Below are positions 1 through 10,019 of a DNA stretch of 47,055 nt, piece by piece. Origin of the DNA: Planctomycetota bacterium (GTDB lineage Bacteria; Planctomycetota; UBA1135); assembly GCA_014382805.1 (NCBI GenBank), contig JACNIZ010000220.1:1-47055 (forward strand). The letters run 5' to 3'. Under the pieces are notes generated by a model. That model worked only from the letters and a program-made list of their open reading frames with translations, was not told where the DNA came from and did not search any database. The position numbers and the translations under genes were made by a program. Positions within the stretch are counted from its first letter, which is position 1. Each line of letters begins with the position of its first letter.

Positions 1-522
1 AGTTACCCGCCTCCCGCACGGCCACGGCGTATTGGCGGGGCCCGCGGCGCCGCTACCTGCCTTGCGGGGCATGGCCATCATGGAGCGAATCAAGCGGTCC
101 GCTTCGCGACCGTGAGCGGCAAGTTTGAGCACTCGGAACGCGCGCAGAATCCGAAACACGCGAATCCCCATGAAATAATGCGCCGCCGGAAACAGCGCGA
201 CTAAATACGTCGGCAGGTCGGCCAGCAGGTCGACGACGCCGAAAAAACTGCGTGCATAATGCAACGGCCGTCGCGTGCAAATCAGCCTAGCGACGTATTC
301 CAGGGTGAAGAGCGCGGTGAAAATCCATTCCGCCGCCCCAAGCTGAGTTCCCCATTCGTCGCGGATTGACGCAACGCTTTCGAGCATGACCACAGCCACG
401 CTGGCCAGGATCAGAATGATCAGCCAGACGTCGAAAGCCCGGCCTTTGGGCGTATCCGCCAGGAAAATGATCCGCCACATGCGCTCGCGCCATGGGGATA
501 GTTGTGGGCTGGAATCGGTCAT
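1..522 (-). CDS. Voltage-gated-type ion channel (Kch-like), N-terminal part, truncated by window edge
   Basis: Minus-strand frame from ATG at 522: MTDSSPQLSPWRERMWRIIFLADTPKGRAFDVWLIILILASVAVVMLESV...; S4-like RVFRILRAFRVLKL. Open to window edge, so absent from the ORF list. Confidence 0.75.
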   Translation of the reverse strand, partial: MTDSSPQLSPWRERMWRIIFLADTPKGRAFDVWLIILILASVAVVMLESVASIRDEWGTQLGAAEWIFTALFTLEYVARLICTRRPLHYARSFFGVVDLLADLPTYLVALFPAAHYFMGIRVFRILRAFRVLKLAAHGREADRLIRSMMAMPRKAGSGAAGPANTPWPCGRRVT

Positions 523-595
523 GATGTTGAGCCGTTTTTCTGGGCGGCGCCCGAATCGGCGGCGCGGCGCTAGATAGCTTAGACTGTCGGTTGCC

Positions 596-982
596 ATGAG
601 CAATCACAACCGCGATCACAACCGAGCCGTTTGGTTCGACATTCCTGTAGCCGACCTAGACCGGTCGGTCGATTTTTATAGTGCGGTACTTGATTGTGAG
701 GTGAGCGTTGAGTGCACTGACGAATTATCATTCGGCGTGATCGCGCACGACGAAGGCAATGGCGGCTGCTTGGTCCCTCGCTCCAATGAAGTTTCGCGGG
801 ATGGCGGAATTTTGCTGTATTTGAATGTGCACGGTCGCATTCGCGACGCGGTGGCAAAGTGCGCCGAGCATGGCGGCGAACTCGTCAACGACGTTCATTC
901 GATCGGTCCGCACGGTTTCCGCGCGATTTGCCGCGATAGCGAAGGCAATCGCATCGCGCTGCATTCCGAAGTGGATGCTTGA
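596..982 (+). CDS. VOC family (glyoxalase/bleomycin resistance-like) protein
   Basis: 128 aa; VWFDIPVADLDRSVDFYSAVLDCEV...FRAICRDSEGNRIALHSE is the typical VOC pattern. Confidence 0.85.
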   Translation: MSNHNRDHNRAVWFDIPVADLDRSVDFYSAVLDCEVSVECTDELSFGVIAHDEGNGGCLVPRSNEVSRDGGILLYLNVHGRIRDAVAKCAEHGGELVNDVHSIGPHGFRAICRDSEGNRIALHSEVDA

Positions 983-1103
983 TAGTGTTTGAAGATTGGG
1001 CGGGCGACGCTTGTATGCCGCCCGCCGACGCGGCCAAATTTGTTCCGAGGTAAATAAATATCGACTACCTCACAATTTTTTGACGACATAATGTGCCTTT
1101 GCG

Positions 1104-4100
1104 GTGTCACTCTTATTAATGGATCCAAATTCGTCAAACCATAAGCTAGAGCATACCCTCGAGCAATCGAGGTGGCTCAAAGCTTTGGCTGTACATTTGG
1201 TCGGTCCTGACAACGCCGAAGATTTACTGCAAGACGCCTGGGTGCGAGCACTGGAACGCCCCCCTCGACAGTCGAAAGTCCCGCCATCTTGGATGGCACG
1301 CGTGCTAACCAACCTCGGCTTGAATTCGAAACGAAAGGACCAGCGTCGGCGTCGGCGCGAAATCCTTGCGGCGCAGGAGCAGACGTCGGAAATGCTTGCC
1401 AGCGACGAGGCGGTTGAAGTTTTGCAAGTGCATGAGCAACTGGTGCATGCACTGCGCGATCTGCGTGAGCCTTATCGAACTGCAGTGATTTTGCGCTTCT
1501 ACGAAGGGCTGTCGAGCAAACAAATTGCCAAGCGTTTGCAGGTGCCCCCATCTACCGCCCGCAATCGATTGGCGAAAGGCTTGGCGGAATTGCGACGAAT
1601 CTTGGAATCCAGACACGGAGCAGATTGGCGCGATAGCACGCTAACTGCGCTTTTCTTAACCCCGGGCTCGCTAGTTCCGCCCTCTGTGGCGGCGATTGGA
1701 TTGGAGACTGTATTAATGACTATGAACAGCAAACTAATTGTCGGAGTTGGAGCGATTGCCTTAATCGTTGGTTTTTTCTTTTGGCCGGAAAATACTGGGA
1801 CTGAAACGGAAAATGCCGACGGAATTCAAGAGGCCGAACTTCTAAGCGAGATTCAAGCGGAAGTACAGCCGAGCGAGCTGGCCTTACTTGAAAAACAAGA
1901 GAGTGAAGTAGACATCCGCGCCGAGGCGGCTGCACCCAATTTTGGCGTGAAACTTCGAATCGTGGATGAAACTGGCACTGCAATTCCATCTGCCCGCATT
2001 CGCGTTTTTAAAACCAATAGAGGAGCGCGTTCTCTCTCAAGGAGGCCGATTGACATCTACTTCCCAAATATGGATCCCGATGTAATCGCAATCACCAATC
2101 AAGAGGGAATAGCGACTATAGGAGACCTTCCTCGTCGAACGGATCTAGCCTTCTTTGCCGACGCCAGCGGATTTGCAGGCCGAGTTCGTGTGGAAAATTT
2201 ATCAGCGGATCCCGCTGCAATTGACCTCGGAGATTGGATTCTCGAATCGGGGAGATTCTTAGCTCTTCAGTTCGTCGACAGCAAGGGTAATTCAATCCCA
2301 TCAGCGCGAGTCGAGTGCATAGGAAGAACCCCGCAACTGGAGTTCACCATGCTGAATTCGTTAGCATTTACCGATGAAAACGGCGTAGCTTTTTTTGAAA
2401 ACCTAAATAAGAGTGCCAACCTAATCCTAACTGACCCGGCGGGCTTTCTTAGTTACCAAGAAAGAGACTTCACCGTCTTTGACCAGCCAACGGCCTCACG
2501 GAGAATTGTACTTGAACGCGGTGGCTCCATTGAACTTACCGTGTATGAAGAAGATGGCTCCCCTGCCAAGGGCGTTGGAGTCTATAAAGAGGTCGGTGGT
2601 TTCCAAACGCCGTTAGTGCGCCTCCAGCCACACCTAACCTCTTTCCAAGGAGTCACTGCCGCAGATGGGAAGTTTTTGGTTAGCGGATTGGAAGAAGAGC
2701 GCGCCTCACATGGCATCGCAATCCGTCGCGGGCAAGCCTGGGCAGCTTCGGCCGGTATGAAGGCGGGAGAAAAGCTGAATTTGGTCGTACCTGGAGTTCA
2801 TGAAATAAACGGTCGAATTTTGCTCCGAAACAACACTCCGGCGGCCGGAGGAACGGTGATTTTAATAAACGAAAATGAACCCAGTTTGCCGCCAGATTTC
2901 GAATGCGAACTTGGTGACGATGGAAGTTTTTCGACCACACTTTCCACGGGGAGTTATCGCATTGCCAGCTTTCACAAATCCGGCACCTTGATGAAATCTA
3001 CCGGAGTATTACTTGAAGAAAATATTGACCTCGGTGACCTTCATTTGGCCGATCCGACCGCATTAGTGCTGCGCATTGAAAACGGAAGTGGCGAAGGATT
3101 ACCGGCCGCAAAGGTAAGTTTTCCGCTTCCACAATGGGCGACTACGCGACCGAATCCAGGGAATTCTAGCGACATCCAGGGAATGCTATTTTTTAGTTCA
3201 AATCCGTTGCTCAATAAAGCTGGCCTTGCATCAGGAGAGGTCGGGGTTTGGAATATCTCACATCTCCCGACTGGCTCATTCACCTTCCAAATAACTTGCC
3301 CCGGGTATCAAGCAAAGGATCTACAGGTCGAATTGGCTGCTGGGCAAACTGTACATGAGACTATTCAGCTCGAAGCTACAGCAGAGTTGATCCTCTCCGT
3401 CATGAATTCGGATGGGCGTCCGGCCTCTGGGGTTTCAGTTGCCGTTAGTCCAGCTGGGCATGATTCTCAATGGCAGGCGAATGGACTACAGAAGCCTAAG
3501 TACCTGCCCCAAAATTCGCAAACGGATAAGGATGGCAAAGCGCATTTCAAAAACATCGGCGTGGGTAGTTGGAACATAGGCCGATGGCTTCCTTCACGTT
3601 CAGGTTTCTTTTGGGGAACTACTTTGATAAATCCTGGCAGCAATCATTTCCAAATCCAAATGCCGGAATTGCATGGGGTGGAATTCAAAGTAGTTGGCCC
3701 GAATGGACCAGTGCCCGAAACTCCGGTTCGACTTCGGCGTAAACTGCCGAAAACCGACCCAATTTCCCCAATCACTGAATATGACCGCGGTGGATATCGT
3801 TCTACTACAGATCAGAATGGAATTTGTACCCATAAAGAGCTAGAAGCGGACGAATACCAAATACAAATTTTTCCACCTGGGTTGTTCCCGCTGCAAGAAG
3901 AAATTCAAATCAATGCATCCTCAACTAGTTTCACCTTTCGCTTTACAGGAACCTCAATCTCTGGAGCTATCGCCAATGCGCCGCAAGGTTCGCGGGTTTA
4001 CCTTGCCAACTTCTTGAATGAACCGGATGAGCAGGAGCAAGCTCTTCTTCTGGTTAGGAGTCAATACTGGGATTCCGATGCAGACGATATCATTGCTATT

Positions 4101-4574
4101 GGCAGCAACCTTCGTCATGGTATGACATCACCTGATTCGCAAGGGTTTTTTGAATTCAATGGAGTTCCCGATGGGATCTATTACCTAATTGCAAGAGCAC
4201 CTGGATACATTGCGGCCAATCCTCGGCGAATCCATGTCAAGGGCGAGGATCTATCAAATCAAAATTTCGTACTTGCACAAGCGGGAAGCGTCAGTGTGGA
4301 ACTGACTGGAATGACAGAGTTCCGTCGGCGTCATCCCGAGACACAACTCTATTTGGAGGTGTCCAGTTTGAGCGGCAAACGGGTGAGCTCGAACCCGCCG
4401 TTAATCACCCAAGACGGTAAGTATTCTTTCTCGCCGCTAGAATCGGGGGAAGCCATAGTTTCCATGCGCTATTGGAACAACGTCACTATGACCAAGGGCG
4501 AAACCATTCCAGTTGTGGTCATTCCCGGCCAAGCCAGCGTTGTGAGAGTAGACGCGAGAAATTTCTCGCCATAA
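1104..4574 (+). CDS. ECF sigma factor - single TM - carboxypeptidase regulatory-like repeat fusion protein (start GTG 1104 or ATG 1119)
   Basis: N-terminus has sigma region 2 (NAEDLLQDAWVRAL) and region 4 (LREPYRTAVILRFYEGLSSKQIAKRLQVPPSTARNRLAKGLAELR); TM KLIVGVGAIALIVGFFFW; then repeated modules of the form VKLRIVDETGTAIPSARIRV... / ...GIATIGDLP. Confidence 0.85.
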   Translation: MSLLLMDPNSSNHKLEHTLEQSRWLKALAVHLVGPDNAEDLLQDAWVRALERPPRQSKVPPSWMARVLTNLGLNSKRKDQRRRRREILAAQEQTSEMLASDEAVEVLQVHEQLVHALRDLREPYRTAVILRFYEGLSSKQIAKRLQVPPSTARNRLAKGLAELRRILESRHGADWRDSTLTALFLTPGSLVPPSVAAIGLETVLMTMNSKLIVGVGAIALIVGFFFWPENTGTETENADGIQEAELLSEIQAEVQPSELALLEKQESEVDIRAEAAAPNFGVKLRIVDETGTAIPSARIRVFKTNRGARSLSRRPIDIYFPNMDPDVIAITNQEGIATIGDLPRRTDLAFFADASGFAGRVRVENLSADPAAIDLGDWILESGRFLALQFVDSKGNSIPSARVECIGRTPQLEFTMLNSLAFTDENGVAFFENLNKSANLILTDPAGFLSYQERDFTVFDQPTASRRIVLERGGSIELTVYEEDGSPAKGVGVYKEVGGFQTPLVRLQPHLTSFQGVTAADGKFLVSGLEEERASHGIAIRRGQAWAASAGMKAGEKLNLVVPGVHEINGRILLRNNTPAAGGTVILINENEPSLPPDFECELGDDGSFSTTLSTGSYRIASFHKSGTLMKSTGVLLEENIDLGDLHLADPTALVLRIENGSGEGLPAAKVSFPLPQWATTRPNPGNSSDIQGMLFFSSNPLLNKAGLASGEVGVWNISHLPTGSFTFQITCPGYQAKDLQVELAAGQTVHETIQLEATAELILSVMNSDGRPASGVSVAVSPAGHDSQWQANGLQKPKYLPQNSQTDKDGKAHFKNIGVGSWNIGRWLPSRSGFFWGTTLINPGSNHFQIQMPELHGVEFKVVGPNGPVPETPVRLRRKLPKTDPISPITEYDRGGYRSTTDQNGICTHKELEADEYQIQIFPPGLFPLQEEIQINASSTSFTFRFTGTSISGAIANAPQGSRVYLANFLNEPDEQEQALLLVRSQYWDSDADDIIAIGSNLRHGMTSPDSQGFFEFNGVPDGIYYLIARAPGYIAANPRRIHVKGEDLSNQNFVLAQAGSVSVELTGMTEFRRRHPETQLYLEVSSLSGKRVSSNPPLITQDGKYSFSPLESGEAIVSMRYWNNVTMTKGETIPVVVIPGQASVVRVDARNFSP

Positions 4575-4631
4575 TTTTCGGCAAAAAGTTGCAACATTAT
4601 CTAGGCTGGCGGTGAGTTATTCAGGAAATCG

Positions 4632-7600
4632 ATGAAAACGCCTGACCCCAAGACCGCCAGCCTGGAAGAACTGCTCGCCCATTCCGGGTGGGTGCAAGCT
4701 CTTGCAAAATCGCTGCTGGCGGACGAGCATCAGGCGGAGGATGTATCGCAGCAGACCTTGATGGTGGCGCTGGAGCGTAAACCTTACGGCGGTGCTGGCC
4801 TGCAAGCTTGGTTGACTCGAGTTGCTCGCGGAATTGCACTTAATCTGCGACGCGGTGAGCGGCGGCGATTGGCGCGTGAGGAAAAGGTCGCTCAAACAGG
4901 CGCGACGGCTGCATCCAGCGATGAAATCGTCGCATGGGCGGAGTGCATGCATGAGTTGGCACTTGCAGTTTCATCACTGGACGAGCCGCATAGAAGCATC
5001 ATCGTGCAGCGCTACTTCGATGGCTTGCCTTTGCATGAAATCGCTTCGCGCCTGGGAATGCCCGCCAGCACGGTGCGCTCAAATTTGCGCCGCAGTTTGC
5101 AAAAGCTGAAGTTTGAATTGCAAGCTCGCTCCGGCAAAGAAAGCCACCTTGCAGGCTTAGCGATTTTGGCAGCACCCATATCTGGAACTACCGTACTCGC
5201 GAGTGCCGGCTCGATCTCATTTACCCCTTGGATCACACACCTTTTGCTCATGAGCACAAAAACCAAAATCGCATTCAGCGCAGCGCTGTTATTATTGATT
5301 TCTTGGGCGGTATGGCCGACGCCTCGACTTTCGCCGCCGACAATTCAGACTGTTGGAAATGCGGATCCAATAGCATCTACCTCAATCCTGAAAGAGAACG
5401 CAACCATACCTCAAGGCGAGGCGACTGACGAGAGCCTGAGGGTTGAGCTGCTCGAGGAATCGAATTCAATTGAGGCAGTGTTCCACGTTCAAGTCTTGGA
5501 TCTAAATGGACGCGCAATTCCTCAAGCCCATGTAGAAGCAAAGAACATACACCAGGATTGGATCAAGCTCATGGGCTTCAAGGGATGGGACGCTTGGTTT
5601 CACATTGCCCCCAGCAAAGAAAAAGCCCTGACTGATGAGTTCGGGCGTGCAACCCTAAATAATCTAAACAATTCAGATCCCGTCATTATTTACGCTTTCA
5701 AAAGTGGTTTTGCTATTGCAGGCAAGCTCCATGACAGCACGCCGGGCAAACCAGAGCAAGACTGCGGCATTCTTAGCCTGTCTCCAGGTGGACAGATAAA
5801 GCTTCGCGTATTGGACAATAAAAACAAGCCCGTGGAAGGTGCAGTCATCAGCCTTCAAACCGATCCCACGGAACCAGTAGGCACTCTTTATTTTCAAAGT
5901 GGACCAACCGACGACAAAGGAGAGAAATCTTTCCCTCACTTGCTGAATCGATTGCATCGCCTGGAGATCAACGCTCCTGGGTTCATTCCTTTCCAGCAGG
6001 ACGATTTCCAGCCCATTGCATCTAGCGATCAATGGAGGCAAATCACGCTTGAGCGTGGCAGTGCCATCAACGGAATAGTTTTCAACTCAAATCATTCCCC
6101 GGCAGCTGACGTCCCCATCTACTTACTTCGAAAAGAGGATTCCAGCTTTGACCGGCCACACCAATTTTATGGGCATTCGGCAGTAACCCAAACAGACGTT
6201 AATGGTGAATTTGAAATCTCTGGCCTCGATGATAAAGAGGCGGAATATAAAGCCCTAGCTAAAGTTAGCCCGACCATCTGGACAGCTTCAGATCCGGTCA
6301 GTCCAGGGGGTGTGGTGAAACTGTCCCTGCCAGACTACTATTCCATTCGCGGCAAGATTGTCATTGAAGACGGAAGCCCAGCCCAACGAGCATCTATCGG
6401 ATTTGTGAATGTGGATCACCCTGGCGATGTGAATGAAGTTTTTTATCCAACCTCTTCAAACGGATCCTTTCAATTAGCAATCGCCGCAGGCACATATGGC
6501 GCTATGGCTAGGAACCGAGAAGGCCGAAAACTACTTTCACCATTTGAAGTTTCCGCAGATGTTGATCTGGGCGAGATCACCATTTTTCCAGGAGTTCCCT
6601 TGACTATCACCACGTTATCTTCCATTGATAAAAAGCCAGTTCCGTTCCCAAGCCACATACTTGATGTTGAAGTTCCCTACTTTGGGAAGGGAATAGTCAT
6701 AGGGCCGAACGATTGGAAAAGGCAAATCAAGCACGCCGCTCGAGCAAGGCGCTTCAGCCGCGACCAATTCCTTGAGGACCATGTCGCAATTATCAAATAC
6801 CTTCCCCCGGGGAATCACGATTTATCCGCACACGCTACCGGATATCTCAGACAGCCATTTAAGGTGATCCTGGAGGAGGGTAAGCCAAAAGCGATCACGC
6901 TTTTCTTGGAACCGACATTAGAAGTAACTCTGATCATCAAGGACAAGAATGGGCTTCCAGTTCAAGACCAAGAGTTTCTAATGAACTCCTTCCGCCCGGA
7001 TGGCAAAGCCGACGAAGATCGAAACTCGGAAAGGTCCTCCACCAACGCAGCAGGAAAGGCCATCTTTAATCAGTTAAGCAAAGGATGGTATTACTTGTGC
7101 CAAGGAAGCGGTCCAACAGAAGTGCGAATGACTTCCCTTGAAATCGTCTCTGGAGAAAACATCATTGAGTATCAATACCCTACCCAGCCAAATTTAACGG
7201 TGCGACTTTCGGATGCTTCCGGTCCAATCACTGGCACGGAAATCCAAATACTGAAACAACTCGACGACAATTCCCCGTGGCCTAAGCGGGCGCAATTGGA
7301 TTCCAAAGGTGAAGCACATTTCTCCAATATTTGGCCTGGGAATTATCGAATAATGGCCGAAGTCCATGGCAGTCTGCGAGTATTCAAAGTAGTTGAGCTA
7401 AATAAAGAATCTGAAGTTGTCGAGCTACAACTAAGTGGGATCACCATAAAAGGAAAGATCCCTTCCGAAAACCTAACCCTGCTGGGAGGATTGCGGGTGA
7501 GCATCCATGGACATGGGTTGCCAATATCAAAAATAAAAGATGCCGACCTAGCTGTGCTTGGACAAACAAACTATAAATCGTCCCTACATGGAACGGCAAT

Positions 7601-8036
7601 GGTCGACGAAGACGGAAACTTTATCATCCAAAATGTACAACCAGGCCTCTACGAAATTTACATGGATGCCAAGGGCTACCGGAGCTCAGGGACAACCGAA
7701 ATAGAGGTTTATACCCAGGATCTCATCGCGCCAGATCTTTCACCATTAATTATGGAATCGGTGCTCATACTCCAGGTGATTGATTCCGCTGAATTCGTGG
7801 CGACCAATTCAGTACATCTATTCTATGGAAAACTGTTTAACGATGCTGGAGTGTTGGTAGCCAATACTAGCTTCAGCGATGACGGCGAGAAGAAATTCGA
7901 TCGTCTAAATCCAGGAAAATACGACCTAAAAATCTACTCCGTTATTCTGCGAGGGGGCAAGGAAACACTTGTCGATACTATTCCTGTTCAAGTCGGTGGA
8001 CCTAGCACAGTGACCACAACTCGATGGCCGTTGTAG
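4632..8036 (+). CDS. ECF sigma factor - single TM - carboxypeptidase regulatory-like repeat fusion protein (tandem paralog)
   Basis: Region 2 (HQAEDVSQQTLMVAL), region 4 (LDEPHRSIIVQRYFDGLPLHEIASRLGMPASTVRSNLRRSLQKLK), TM KIAFSAALLLLISWAVW, then VLDLNGRAIPQAHVEA-type repeats. Confidence 0.85.
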   Translation: MKTPDPKTASLEELLAHSGWVQALAKSLLADEHQAEDVSQQTLMVALERKPYGGAGLQAWLTRVARGIALNLRRGERRRLAREEKVAQTGATAASSDEIVAWAECMHELALAVSSLDEPHRSIIVQRYFDGLPLHEIASRLGMPASTVRSNLRRSLQKLKFELQARSGKESHLAGLAILAAPISGTTVLASAGSISFTPWITHLLLMSTKTKIAFSAALLLLISWAVWPTPRLSPPTIQTVGNADPIASTSILKENATIPQGEATDESLRVELLEESNSIEAVFHVQVLDLNGRAIPQAHVEAKNIHQDWIKLMGFKGWDAWFHIAPSKEKALTDEFGRATLNNLNNSDPVIIYAFKSGFAIAGKLHDSTPGKPEQDCGILSLSPGGQIKLRVLDNKNKPVEGAVISLQTDPTEPVGTLYFQSGPTDDKGEKSFPHLLNRLHRLEINAPGFIPFQQDDFQPIASSDQWRQITLERGSAINGIVFNSNHSPAADVPIYLLRKEDSSFDRPHQFYGHSAVTQTDVNGEFEISGLDDKEAEYKALAKVSPTIWTASDPVSPGGVVKLSLPDYYSIRGKIVIEDGSPAQRASIGFVNVDHPGDVNEVFYPTSSNGSFQLAIAAGTYGAMARNREGRKLLSPFEVSADVDLGEITIFPGVPLTITTLSSIDKKPVPFPSHILDVEVPYFGKGIVIGPNDWKRQIKHAARARRFSRDQFLEDHVAIIKYLPPGNHDLSAHATGYLRQPFKVILEEGKPKAITLFLEPTLEVTLIIKDKNGLPVQDQEFLMNSFRPDGKADEDRNSERSSTNAAGKAIFNQLSKGWYYLCQGSGPTEVRMTSLEIVSGENIIEYQYPTQPNLTVRLSDASGPITGTEIQILKQLDDNSPWPKRAQLDSKGEAHFSNIWPGNYRIMAEVHGSLRVFKVVELNKESEVVELQLSGITIKGKIPSENLTLLGGLRVSIHGHGLPISKIKDADLAVLGQTNYKSSLHGTAMVDEDGNFIIQNVQPGLYEIYMDAKGYRSSGTTEIEVYTQDLIAPDLSPLIMESVLILQVIDSAEFVATNSVHLFYGKLFNDAGVLVANTSFSDDGEKKFDRLNPGKYDLKIYSVILRGGKETLVDTIPVQVGGPSTVTTTRWPL

Positions 8037-8057
8037 GTTTTTTCGCTTTGGACTACC

Positions 8058-8990
8058 TTAGGCGAACATGCCGGACATTCGTGCGCCCAAGTTCCCGAAA
8101 CCATGCACCAGTGCTGGCGCCAAAACGGAATTGGTTTTTTCTCTTAGAAAGCCGAAGTAGAGCGTGGTCATCGTAGAAAGTCCATGCCGCCACTGGAAAT
8201 GGTAAACGCCTGAAAAATAATCCACTGAATTCAAAACATGGACGGCGCCAAATAAGGCGGCGGCAAGGAATAGGCCGGGGCCAAAACGAGTCCCCCATAG
8301 AGACCAGCGTCGGTGAAAAACTAAATTTAGGCGGCCTTGCACGTAGCCGCGGAAAAACAATTCTTCACCGAAACCTGATCCGATTAGCACCCAAAAAACG
8401 GTCCATAATTTGGGTGCAATTTCTGCATGATTCAGCAACGCCCAACACGTCGGCGCGATCGCGATCAAGAGGAATAGGGTTAGCAGGGATTTATCAAGCC
8501 GTCGGCCGCGCGGTGATGGTGTATTTGAATTCAGCCTCAGTAGCCAAACCAAAACCATGGCGACACACAGGTTCAAAACGGAATTCACGATGACTCCGGA
8601 CCACGAAGTTTTGCTCGACTGTGGGCTAAATCCAAACCCCCACAAAACTACTCCACCTAAGCCGAGCAACACCAAACAAATAGCCGCCGGTCGAATGGAA
8701 AATAGAAAACCACGATTTGGCAATCCAAAAGCTCCAATCAAGCCAGACGTGCCCATCGCCGACCGGCTCCGCCCGGCAAAAATTATCATCAGCGCCGACG
8801 TCAAAATCATGAATACGCCCGGCGACAAATTCACCCCGCTTTGGACTTCCAACTGGCCCAACTCGGTAAACCGCCGAAACCACCTAAACCCGACGTGCAT
8901 GCAAACAAATGCAAGGCACACTTCAAGCAAAGCATAAAGTTTGGTTTTCAATGCGAGTTTGGAGCTGGAAAAGTCGCTAAAGCCATTCAC
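8058..8990 (-). CDS. CPBP family intramembrane glutamic endopeptidase (CAAX/Abi-like)
   Basis: Multi-TM protein with EELFFRGYVQGRL and FGAVHVLN motifs; GTG start directly follows the upstream gene's TAG. Confidence 0.85.
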   Translation of the reverse strand: MNGFSDFSSSKLALKTKLYALLEVCLAFVCMHVGFRWFRRFTELGQLEVQSGVNLSPGVFMILTSALMIIFAGRSRSAMGTSGLIGAFGLPNRGFLFSIRPAAICLVLLGLGGVVLWGFGFSPQSSKTSWSGVIVNSVLNLCVAMVLVWLLRLNSNTPSPRGRRLDKSLLTLFLLIAIAPTCWALLNHAEIAPKLWTVFWVLIGSGFGEELFFRGYVQGRLNLVFHRRWSLWGTRFGPGLFLAAALFGAVHVLNSVDYFSGVYHFQWRHGLSTMTTLYFGFLREKTNSVLAPALVHGFGNLGARMSGMFA

Positions 8991-9959
8991 CTACCAACCC
9001 ATCACCAAGGCGAAAAACAACGGCGCAACGATGGTCGCGTCAGATTCAATGATGTGCTTCGGTGTATTCACCCCCAGTTTGCCCCAAGTGATTTTTTCGT
9101 TGGGAACCGCACCTGAATAACTGCCAAAGCTGGTAGTTGAATCGCTAATTTGGCAAAAATATCCCCACAAAGGAACATGATCTCGCTGCAAATCCTGATG
9201 CAGCATCGGCACCACACAAATGGGGAAATCACCGGCTATGCCACCGCCAATCTGAAAAAATCCGACCGAACTCTGCGGTGCATAATTGCTATACCACTCC
9301 GCCAAATCCATCATCGCTTCAATGCCGCTTTTCACCGTCGACGGCTGGGCCAGTCCCTCCATGCAAGCCGCCGCAAACATATTCCCCGAAGTCGAATCTT
9401 CCCATCCGGGTGTCCAAATCGGCAGGTTTTTTTCCGCAGCAGCCAATAGCCACGAATCCTCTTCGGGGATTTGGTAGTACTGCTTCAATTTACCACTTAA
9501 CAGCATTCGATAGAGAAACTGGTGCGGGAACAAGCGCTCGCCGGCATCTTCCGCAGCCTTCCACTCCTCCCTTAAGGCACGTTCAATGCGTCGCATCGCC
9601 TCCTCTTCGGGGATGCAGGTGTCAGTCACTCGGTTCAAATGCTTGTCGAGCAATTCTTGCTCCTGCTGCGCAGTCAAATCACGATATCCGGGAATGCGCA
9701 AGTAATGGTCATGAGCAACCAAATGAAACACGTCTTCTTCCAGATTTGCTCCGGTAGTGCTGATAGCATGCACCTTGCCTGCCCGGATCATTTCGGCAAG
9801 AGAACGGCCCAATTCGGCGGTACTCATAGCGCCAGCCAGGGTCACCAGCATCGATCCGCCCGAATCCAAGTGCCGACGGTAATCCCGCGCCGCATCCATC
9901 AACGCTGCGGCATTGAAGTGGCGGAAATGCCGGGTCAAAAAGGCGGTAATTTCACTCAT
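8991..9959 (-). CDS. Deoxyhypusine synthase family protein (possible homospermidine synthase-like)
   Basis: GSMLVTLAGAMSTAELGRSLAEMIRAGKVHAISTTGANLEEDVFHLVA...; GGGIAGDFPICVVPML; PNEKITWGKL retains the DHS active-site lysine context. Confidence 0.88.
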   Translation of the reverse strand: MSEITAFLTRHFRHFNAAALMDAARDYRRHLDSGGSMLVTLAGAMSTAELGRSLAEMIRAGKVHAISTTGANLEEDVFHLVAHDHYLRIPGYRDLTAQQEQELLDKHLNRVTDTCIPEEEAMRRIERALREEWKAAEDAGERLFPHQFLYRMLLSGKLKQYYQIPEEDSWLLAAAEKNLPIWTPGWEDSTSGNMFAAACMEGLAQPSTVKSGIEAMMDLAEWYSNYAPQSSVGFFQIGGGIAGDFPICVVPMLHQDLQRDHVPLWGYFCQISDSTTSFGSYSGAVPNEKITWGKLGVNTPKHIIESDATIVAPLFFALVMGW

Positions 9960-10019
9960 GGCTAAATTCTAGGTCTTCCCACCGGTGGGCAAAAGAGCGA
10001 CAATGGCGCCTCAAGCTCG

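Noticed and set aside
9278-9757. 159-aa and neighbouring plus-strand ORFs opposite the DHS-like gene
   Set aside because: The opposite strand carries conserved DHS motifs over this stretch; these ORFs have none.
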